Assembly (NCBI GenBank): GCA_003647675.1
Contig: QMNH01000084.1
Span: 1-5,137 of the forward strand
Length of the DNA stretch: 5,137 bases
Direction of reading: 5' to 3'
Origin: Candidatus Falkowiibacteriota bacterium
GTDB taxonomy: Bacteria; Patescibacteriota; Patescibacteriia; Patescibacteriales; UBA12075
A program made the translations under genes and the position numbers. This document shows positions 1 through 3,881 of this stretch, one piece after another. Position 1 is the first letter of the stretch. Each line of letters begins with the position of its first letter. The notes beneath the pieces are model-generated. The model was not told the DNA's origin. It worked only from the letters and a program-made list of their open reading frames with translations, and did no database searches.

Positions 1-283
1 CCAGCTTCCCGACGTCGGCTTGTGTGAACCCAGTCCCGTTCAGTTCATACGCACCCGTCGTGTAGAATTCGCCGGACTTGTCGCCGGCGGATCCGCCTGA
101 GTTGTCGCATTCAGCGATTGCGATTCCGGCGAATGTATTCACGCCCGTAGCGATCACGTTCGTCAGGTAACCCGACGCGACGAAAACCATTGTCCCCTGA
201 AAAATCCTCACGGCAGCGGATCGCAGGGAACGCAAGTTTCCCGAATCCTGAGCGGTGATAAGTTCGTTTCCTGTAGCGGCCAT
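1..283 (-). CDS. Probable phage head-decoration/cement-type protein (partial, C-terminus beyond window)
   Basis: The reading frame opens with ATG at 283-281 and runs off the left edge after 94 residues without a stop. The start is supported by GAGGG 7 bases upstream. Visible features are a small, Gly/Ala/Thr-rich, beta-type composition with no signal peptide or membrane segment. There is a block at about residues 51-68 (FAGIAIAECDNSGGSAGD) and a later FTQADVGK at 86-93. This pattern of 'G-I-A, D-N-[ST]-GG-x-A-G-D, then T-Q-A-D-V-G-K' is one I associate with small DUF2190-like or decoration proteins lying between scaffold and major capsid genes in tailed phages. By position it is the analogue of lambda gpD, which stabilises the expanded head. 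The function is inferred from motif style and gene order. It could instead be the N-terminal part of another capsid-associated protein. Confidence 0.6.
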   Translation of the reverse strand, partial: MAATGNELITAQDSGNLRSLRSAAVRIFQGTMVFVASGYLTNVIATGVNTFAGIAIAECDNSGGSAGDKSGEFYTTGAYELNGTGFTQADVGKL

Positions 284-345
284 TTCTAAACCCTCGATTT
301 CGTTTTGATGTTTTCAGTTCAGCGCCCCGCGTTGACGTCCTCGCG
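284..345 (-). other. 62-base spacer between scaffold and decoration genes
   Basis: This is the only clear gap between genes apart from the one before gpW. It holds the Shine-Dalgarno of the next gene at its downstream end. AACGCG occurs twice close together (one copy just overlapping the preceding stop region), but I see no GC-rich stem followed by a T-run. I therefore do not call a terminator, and no convincing -35/-10 pair is visible. Confidence 0.6.
291..295 (-). promoter_or_regulatory. Shine-Dalgarno of the decoration-type gene
   Basis: GAGGG on the minus strand lies 7 bases before the ATG at 283-281. It fixes this ATG as the start and shows the gene has its own ribosome entry rather than relying on overlap with the preceding gene. 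Confidence 0.7.
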
Positions 346-933
346 TTAAGCGGCGACGGGTTCCGGCTTTTTGAAGACGGGGACTTCGCCGGACTGACCG
401 GCAGCACACGACCGGGCGTATTCCTCGGGCGAACATCCGAATTCGGCCAGGGTCTGGGCGTTCGCGTGCGCTTCGGCCAGGAACTTTTTCTCCGGTGTCG
501 CGACATCACCCGACGGATCTGTTCCGACGGCAGGCGTCGCGGCCTTCGCCAGGTGTTTGTCGAACAGGGCGACTTTCACGTCCTGTTCGGACAGTTCAGC
601 GGCCAGGAATTCGTCAGCCATTTCAGGGAACCCGGCAGAGTTGCACAAGGCGACGACGTCGCGTGACAGTTTCTTGTCGGCGACCCGTTCTTCGGCGACT
701 TGCTTTTTCACCATCGCCTGAATATCGGCCAGCGACAGGGCGCCGACCTGTTCGGGTTTTACGGCGGCGACAGGTTCCGGCGTCGCGGGCGTGACAGGTT
801 CGGGCGTCGTCGCAACAGGCGTCGTCGTGGCAGTCGCCGTAGGGTCCGCCGGTTTGGGTGTGACGGGTTCGGTCGTTACGCTCGCGGGGTCCGTGGGATC
901 CTGGGGATCGGTTTTCTTTGGATCGGTCGACAT
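346..933 (-). CDS. Nested scaffold protein from an internal start within the protease gene (predicted)
   Basis: An in-frame ATG at 933-931 (residue 241 of the full protein, beginning MSTDPKK) is preceded by AAGGA with a 7-base gap. That is the same spacing as at four gene starts in this window. Translation from here would give a 195-residue protein sharing the C-terminus of the fusion: the Pro/Thr-rich linker, the helical scaffold-like region and the tail ending KKPEPVAA. The start sits exactly at the boundary between the protease half and the low-complexity linker, where a free scaffold would be expected to begin. The precedent is lambda, where Nu3 scaffold is made from an internal start in gene C, giving far more scaffold than protease. 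Sequence support is direct for the start signal; expression is inferred. Confidence 0.6.
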   Translation of the reverse strand: MSTDPKKTDPQDPTDPASVTTEPVTPKPADPTATATTTPVATTPEPVTPATPEPVAAVKPEQVGALSLADIQAMVKKQVAEERVADKKLSRDVVALCNSAGFPEMADEFLAAELSEQDVKVALFDKHLAKAATPAVGTDPSGDVATPEKKFLAEAHANAQTLAEFGCSPEEYARSCAAGQSGEVPVFKKPEPVAA

Positions 934-1653
934 AGTCGGTTCCTTGGTCTTGGGTTCTGTCACAACGCGATTTGCGAGGTAACGTTCTAAAAACGCTGCT
1001 GTCCGATCCTTAACTTCATCGGACGACAGCCCGCCGAAATAGCGGTCCAGGACCGCAGTAGCTTGGCGCGCCGGACCGTCCGGTAGGTCGCCGGGTGATT
1101 CACTAAAAAATCCGTCTGTTGATGCTGGTTCGTCGACGACGTCGACGGCCCGGACACCGGTCAGTCGTAGCGGCGGGGGCGCGATCGGATCACCGCGTTT
1201 TGTGTTTTTGTTCAGGGCGTCTCCGTCCCGCTTCATTGCCTGTTCGTCCTCGCGGTAGGCGATCGACATCCCGAAATCTTCCGGTGATTCTTCGGCCTGG
1301 TCGAAAACCGTTTCGATCATTTCAGCAGCCCCAGCCCGATTCGCGGCCAGTTGCGACTTGTGAAAATCACCGCGTAGCGTGTCGCCGTCGATCCGGGGAT
1401 TCATCACCGCACCGATCCGCCGACCTAGTCCATCGTTCGACAGGTTCGGGTGTGTGAATCTGGATTTCATTCCCTGGTCACCGCGTTCGGCGATGAACGC
1501 CCGCGTCTGGGCCAGCGTAGTTCCGTCGATCGTGTACCGGTCATCGTGTGTCGGACCTTCTTTCATAATCGCGACGCCTCGAATGATTCCGGCTTCGCGA
1601 TCGATGCGCAAGTTCTTCGACGTAACCGGTTCAGTTCTCAGGTACTGGTTCAC
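346..1653 (-). CDS. Prohead protease-scaffold fusion protein (S78-like protease half)
   Basis: This 435-residue protein starts at GTG 1653-1651, inside the portal stop (GTGA overlap), with GAGG 7 bases upstream. Residues 1-185 look like a prohead serine protease. RFTHPN gives a candidate catalytic His68. EDFGMSIAY gives a candidate nucleophile Ser130, in the place of the G-[LM]-S-I-[GA]-[FY] motif of S78/HK97-type proteases. VRAVDVVDEPAST (168-180) resembles the conserved strand after it. Residues 187-240 are a helical linker and 244-302 are Pro/Thr-rich. Residues 303-372 form a scaffold-like helical region with the 'LCNSAGFPEMADEFLA' pattern seen at the C-terminus of many protease-scaffold fusions. 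Known role of such proteins: the scaffold guides capsid assembly, and the protease then cleaves scaffold and capsid during maturation. The protease family is my reading of short motifs. No third catalytic residue is assigned. Confidence 0.75.
   Translation of the reverse strand: MNQYLRTEPVTSKNLRIDREAGIIRGVAIMKEGPTHDDRYTIDGTTLAQTRAFIAERGDQGMKSRFTHPNLSNDGLGRRIGAVMNPRIDGDTLRGDFHKSQLAANRAGAAEMIETVFDQAEESPEDFGMSIAYREDEQAMKRDGDALNKNTKRGDPIAPPPLRLTGVRAVDVVDEPASTDGFFSESPGDLPDGPARQATAVLDRYFGGLSSDEVKDRTAAFLERYLANRVVTEPKTKEPTMSTDPKKTDPQDPTDPASVTTEPVTPKPADPTATATTTPVATTPEPVTPATPEPVAAVKPEQVGALSLADIQAMVKKQVAEERVADKKLSRDVVALCNSAGFPEMADEFLAAELSEQDVKVALFDKHLAKAATPAVGTDPSGDVATPEKKFLAEAHANAQTLAEFGCSPEEYARSCAAGQSGEVPVFKKPEPVAA
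748..924 (-). repeat. Pro/Thr/Glu-rich low-complexity linker coding region
   Basis: Codes for residues about 244-302 of the protease-scaffold fusion. Degenerate units such as TEPVTP, TPEPVTP and TPEPVAA recur, with an alternating ACA/ACG-CC-GTC type base pattern. PEPVAA appears at 292-297 and again as the last six residues (430-435). The segment is likely disordered and flexible. It separates protease from scaffold and probably evolves by slippage. Confidence 0.65.
941..945 (-). promoter_or_regulatory. Internal Shine-Dalgarno for nested scaffold
   Basis: AAGGA on the minus strand lies within the coding sequence for the residues just before Met241 (TKEPT) and 7 bases before ATG 933-931. Its quality and spacing match the other ribosome sites in the window. 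Confidence 0.6.
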
Positions 1654-1664
1654 TGGGGCGCCTC
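1650..1664 (-). promoter_or_regulatory. Portal stop / protease start overlap (GTGA) with GAGG ribosome site
   Basis: The portal TGA (1652-1650) overlaps the protease GTG (1653-1651) by a 4-base GTGA. GAGG at 1664-1661 lies 7 bases upstream of the GTG. Together they decide the start and imply translational coupling of portal and protease. The longer reading frame back to 1998 lies wholly inside portal coding sequence. Confidence 0.8.
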
Positions 1665-3383
1665 GGCTGGTTCGGGTGCGGGTGTGGTCGCGGGTACGGA
1701 CGCGGATTCGCCATCGGATTCCCCGGCGGGTTCGTCTTCGATCTTGGGGACGCCCTCGGGCGACGCGGCTGGCAACATCGCAATCGCCAGGTCTTCGATC
1801 AGGTCCTGTTCTTTCGCGATTTGCCGGAACGCATCCGCGTAGGACTGTTGGCCCTTTGATGCGTAGTATTCCGCGTACGTCGCCAGGCGGTTCTGAATCA
1901 TCAGAACCATCGCCTGAGTTTCTTTCAGGATGTCGACTGGCGGGCGGACTGGTCCCGCGTAGCGGTATCGCGTGAACGATTTCCGTAACAGGTTCCAACC
2001 GATCGGATCGATCTGGACCTGGCCCGACAGGAACGCCTGTTCGACGAACCTAGGCCAGATCAGACGTAACAGGTGATCGTTGTATTTTCGCTGCCGATGT
2101 CGGATCACGATCCCGCCGTCGATCCCCGCCAGGCGTCCCGCGCTGAACGACGTCCGCCGGTAATCTTTCACGAGCCATTCATAGGGCCAGCACAAGGCGC
2201 CGGCGATCCGCAGCGTTTGCCATTCGACGAACGGGGCGTAATTTGAACCCGGGCGTTGTGGGTTCACCGTCTCGATCGATTCGTCGACTTCGAGATAGTT
2301 GATCGACCCGGTCCGGATGTTTTTGATCCTGTCGCCTGTCGGGGTTGTTTCGTCGACTTCATCATTCGCCGGGAACAGCCCTTCGGACGATCCGGCTTTC
2401 TTGATGAAAATCGCAAGCGCGGATTCCATCGCTTTCGCCACCAGTTCGTTTTCGTCCCAGTCTTTCAGGTCCTTGATTTTCGTTGCGACTGGCGAAATGT
2501 ACGGGACGCCCCGCGACTGATCCGGCCACTGTTGTTCAAACAAATGGACGATCTGGATCCGGTTGTTCCCGTCGCGGATCGGGATCCGTAGGTAGGTCGT
2601 CGAATATCCGTCTAGGGATCCGTTGGACTCGCGAATATGGTAGGCGATCCGCTTGTCGTTCTCGTCGTATTCGACGCCCAGGCGGATCAGCGGGTTCGAC
2701 ACTTCGTTCAGCGGCGTTTCTAAACGGGCGGCGTTGATGACCCGTAGCGCCAGCGGGACCGGTTTGTCGTCGTCCGTTTCGTCGAACGTAATCAGGACCA
2801 GAATTTCGCCGTCGTTGTCCCAGTTCCTTTGGATCTGTTGTTCCTGGTCGACGAACGACAGTAGACCGGCGGCGTCGCTATGCGGTTGCCATTCATCCCA
2901 TAGCGTCGACAGCGTCGCATTCAATTCTGAGACTTCATCTTCGGTCGGAATCGACGCCATCGCTTCGCGGCGTTCGTGCGGTGACGACAAGTTGTTCGCC
3001 CTGGCTGTCATTTCGGCGACGTCGATCTGGGGGATCGGCTGGATCCCGACGTCGCCTACGATTTTCTGGACGCGATCTTCGATCACCCCGGACACGACCG
3101 CGTCGTTCCGGTACAGATCGCGGGCCCGCCAACGGATCGATTCCAGGTCTTCATCTAGGGCCTGATCGGTCGACACCCGTTCGACAGCCCAGTCGTAACC
3201 GCGCAGGCGATCGTTCTTCGCGGCTTCGTACGTTCGGCCCAGTTGTTTCTGTCGATAGCGTTCCAGTTGGAGAACCCGACGGGCGGCGGCGCGGCGGACG
3301 CCCATCGCGGGGGAAACAGATTCGACCATCTTGTCGAACCTGGTCGACTTCACGGGTCGCGGTAGTCGGCGGCGTCGTGTCAC
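1650..3383 (-). CDS. Phage portal protein, lambda gpB type
   Basis: This 577-residue protein is of a size usual for the lambda-type portal family (Phage_portal_2). The portal forms the dodecameric ring at the capsid vertex, through which terminase pumps DNA and to which the head-tail connector binds. Family-like landmarks in order are: a basic N-terminus (TRRRRLPRPVK); RARDLYRND...GVIEDRVQKIVG at about 87-110; WDEWQ and DGEILV around 162-196; LGVEYDENDKRIAYHI at about 235-250; HLFEQQWPDQSRGVPYISPV at about 280-299, a hallmark region; and WPYEWLVKDYRRTSFSAGR at about 399-417. The last 25 or so residues are an Ala/Pro/Glu/Ser tail, probably disordered. The GTG start was chosen because it forms a GTGA overlap with the gpW stop and has AAGGG 7 bases upstream. 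An internal ATG at 3329 is a less likely alternative. Confidence 0.92.
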   Translation of the reverse strand: MTRRRRLPRPVKSTRFDKMVESVSPAMGVRRAAARRVLQLERYRQKQLGRTYEAAKNDRLRGYDWAVERVSTDQALDEDLESIRWRARDLYRNDAVVSGVIEDRVQKIVGDVGIQPIPQIDVAEMTARANNLSSPHERREAMASIPTEDEVSELNATLSTLWDEWQPHSDAAGLLSFVDQEQQIQRNWDNDGEILVLITFDETDDDKPVPLALRVINAARLETPLNEVSNPLIRLGVEYDENDKRIAYHIRESNGSLDGYSTTYLRIPIRDGNNRIQIVHLFEQQWPDQSRGVPYISPVATKIKDLKDWDENELVAKAMESALAIFIKKAGSSEGLFPANDEVDETTPTGDRIKNIRTGSINYLEVDESIETVNPQRPGSNYAPFVEWQTLRIAGALCWPYEWLVKDYRRTSFSAGRLAGIDGGIVIRHRQRKYNDHLLRLIWPRFVEQAFLSGQVQIDPIGWNLLRKSFTRYRYAGPVRPPVDILKETQAMVLMIQNRLATYAEYYASKGQQSYADAFRQIAKEQDLIEDLAIAMLPAASPEGVPKIEDEPAGESDGESASVPATTPAPEPAEAPQ

Positions 3384-3395
3384 GATCCCACCCTT
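3380..3395 (-). promoter_or_regulatory. gpW stop / portal start overlap (GTGA) with AAGGG ribosome site
   Basis: The gpW-like gene ends in TGA (3382-3380), which overlaps the portal GTG (3383-3381). AAGGG at 3395-3391 precedes the GTG by 7 bases. This mirrors the portal/protease junction and indicates coupled translation. Confidence 0.75.
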
Positions 3396-3619
3396 CGGCC
3401 CAGGACCATCGCGCTTCGCCCGCTTTCGGCGGCGACTTCTTTTTGAAGTTCTTTGATCGTCGCATTGACCGCTGCCAGGTCGGCCATTTTTTGAACCCGA
3501 CCGCTGATCCCGTATTCCTGGGCAGACAACAGGATCCGCATCCGCGCCTCGCGGGCGGCGGCCAGCGCTTCGGATGCGCTGTAGGTGTGACTCGCTTCGT
3601 ATTTTCCGGGGGTCGACAT
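3380..3619 (-). CDS. gpW-like head-tail joining (head completion) protein
   Basis: This is a 79-residue protein from ATG 3619-3617. Lambda gpW (68 residues) binds the portal after DNA packaging and is needed for the tail connection. Support here is the size, the position between terminase and portal, and the fold-like layout. There is a short Ser/Tyr-containing N-terminus, then an Ala/Arg-rich helix (SEALAAAREARMRILLSA, about 16-33), a short Gly-containing turn (YGISG, 36-40), and a second helix with acidic/basic periodicity (VNATIKELQKEVAAE, about 51-65). It ends in a basic tail. The start is uncertain: there is no Shine-Dalgarno before this ATG, and a GTG at 3670-3668 would add 17 Pro/Gly-rich residues that do not look like part of the domain. 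It overlaps the portal start by four bases. Confidence 0.75.
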   Translation of the reverse strand: MSTPGKYEASHTYSASEALAAAREARMRILLSAQEYGISGRVQKMADLAAVNATIKELQKEVAAESGRSAMVLGRRVGS

Positions 3620-3630
3620 AGCGGTCGACC
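3611..3630 (-). promoter_or_regulatory. Hairpin covering the gpW start codon
   Basis: Minus-strand GGTCGAC, then the loop CGCTAT, then GTCGACC, forms a perfect 7-bp stem with a 6-base loop. The ATG at 3619-3617 straddles the loop and the stem. No Shine-Dalgarno is visible at 5-10 bases. The inverted repeat is seen directly; a role in limiting initiation is inference. GTCGAC is itself common in this window, so chance pairing is possible. Confidence 0.4.
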
Positions 3631-3674
3631 ATACGGGATCACCGGGGCCAGGCGGGGATCCCCGGGTCACAAAT

Positions 3675-3700
3675 AGCGGGAACCGCTTCGCGTCAGCGGT
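3675..3700 (-). other. Three-part overlapping inverted repeats between zinc-ribbon and gpW genes
   Basis: On the minus strand, ACCGCT (3700-3695) can pair with AGCGGT (3687-3682) over a 7-base loop. Alternatively AGCGG (3687-3683) can pair with CCGCT (3679-3675) over a 3-base loop. The two stems share the central arm and so exclude each other. The first arm lies in the last codons of the zinc-ribbon gene. No T-run follows, so this is not a standard terminator. Function is unknown. Confidence 0.35.
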
Positions 3701-3881
3701 AGTCCGCGCGGCGTCGCGAGTGTGACAGCGGGATCACGAGTTTGTTTTTTTCGGGCGCGACCCGACAGATCGCGCAGCGCAAATAGCGGATCCGATGTTC
3801 GGCTGTCGCGGTCGTCCTGTAGACTTTCAGGAACCCGTCGCACCCCTGGCGTTCGCATCTATCCCCGGACATTATCGGCAC
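3693..3881 (-). CDS. Small zinc-ribbon protein, unknown function
   Basis: A 62-residue protein from GTG 3881-3879. GGAGGA 7 bases upstream favours this over the ATG at 3872-3870, which would lie 16 bases from the same site and give 59 residues. Two cysteine pairs, C9-x4-C14 and C36-x2-C39, with a beta-like segment between them (FLKVYRTT, HRIRYLRC), form a plausible zinc ribbon. A basic tail follows (SRRRADYR). The first 23 bases overlap the end of the terminase gene, so it is translated as part of the packaging operon. Small zinc-binding phage proteins include Ogr/Delta-type transcription activators and Mu Com, a translational activator. The sequence is not close enough to either for me to name it. 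It could bind DNA or RNA, or assist terminase or connector assembly. Confidence 0.7.
   Translation of the reverse strand: MPIMSGDRCERQGCDGFLKVYRTTATAEHRIRYLRCAICRVAPEKNKLVIPLSHSRRRADYR

Noticed and set aside
296..350. Possible terminator or promoter between scaffold and decoration genes
   Set aside because: Only a short AACGCG direct repeat is present; no stable stem with a T-run and no credible -35/-10 pair.
111..509. Minus-strand open frame of 132 codons spanning the scaffold end and decoration gene
   Set aside because: Arg/Ser-rich translation out of frame with two supported genes; no credible start signal.
791..982. Plus-strand hydrophobic Val/Gly/Ser open frame that looks like a membrane peptide
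   Set aside because: Exact antisense of the Pro/Thr-rich linker; the hydrophobicity follows from complementing Pro/Thr/Asp codons.
1379..1975. Plus-strand open frame of 198 codons
   Set aside because: Antisense to protease and portal coding sequence, with low-complexity Arg/Ser composition and no family-like motifs.
1654..1998. N-terminal extension of the protease to an upstream start
   Set aside because: The extra 115 residues are out-of-frame portal coding sequence and Arg-rich; the GTG at 1653 is better supported.
2653..3165. Plus-strand open frame of 170 codons opposite portal
   Set aside because: Ser/Arg-rich shadow of the portal frame with no supporting motif.
3384..3632. N-terminal extension of the portal to an upstream start
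   Set aside because: The extra 83 residues are Arg/Gly/Asp-rich and lie inside the gpW gene; the GTG at 3383 has a ribosome site and a GTGA overlap.
3151..3642. Minus-strand open frame of 163 codons overlapping gpW and the portal N-terminus
   Set aside because: Third frame across two better genes; Pro/Arg-rich translation without domain character.
3654..3663. GGGGATCCCC palindrome as an operator or attachment site
   Set aside because: A single 10-base palindrome in a window full of GATC palindromes; no second half-site or nearby regulator.
2981..3676. Plus-strand open frame of 231 codons opposite portal and gpW
   Set aside because: Arg/Ser/Gly-rich translation with no recognisable domain, lying wholly opposite well-supported minus-strand genes; typical GC-rich antisense shadow.
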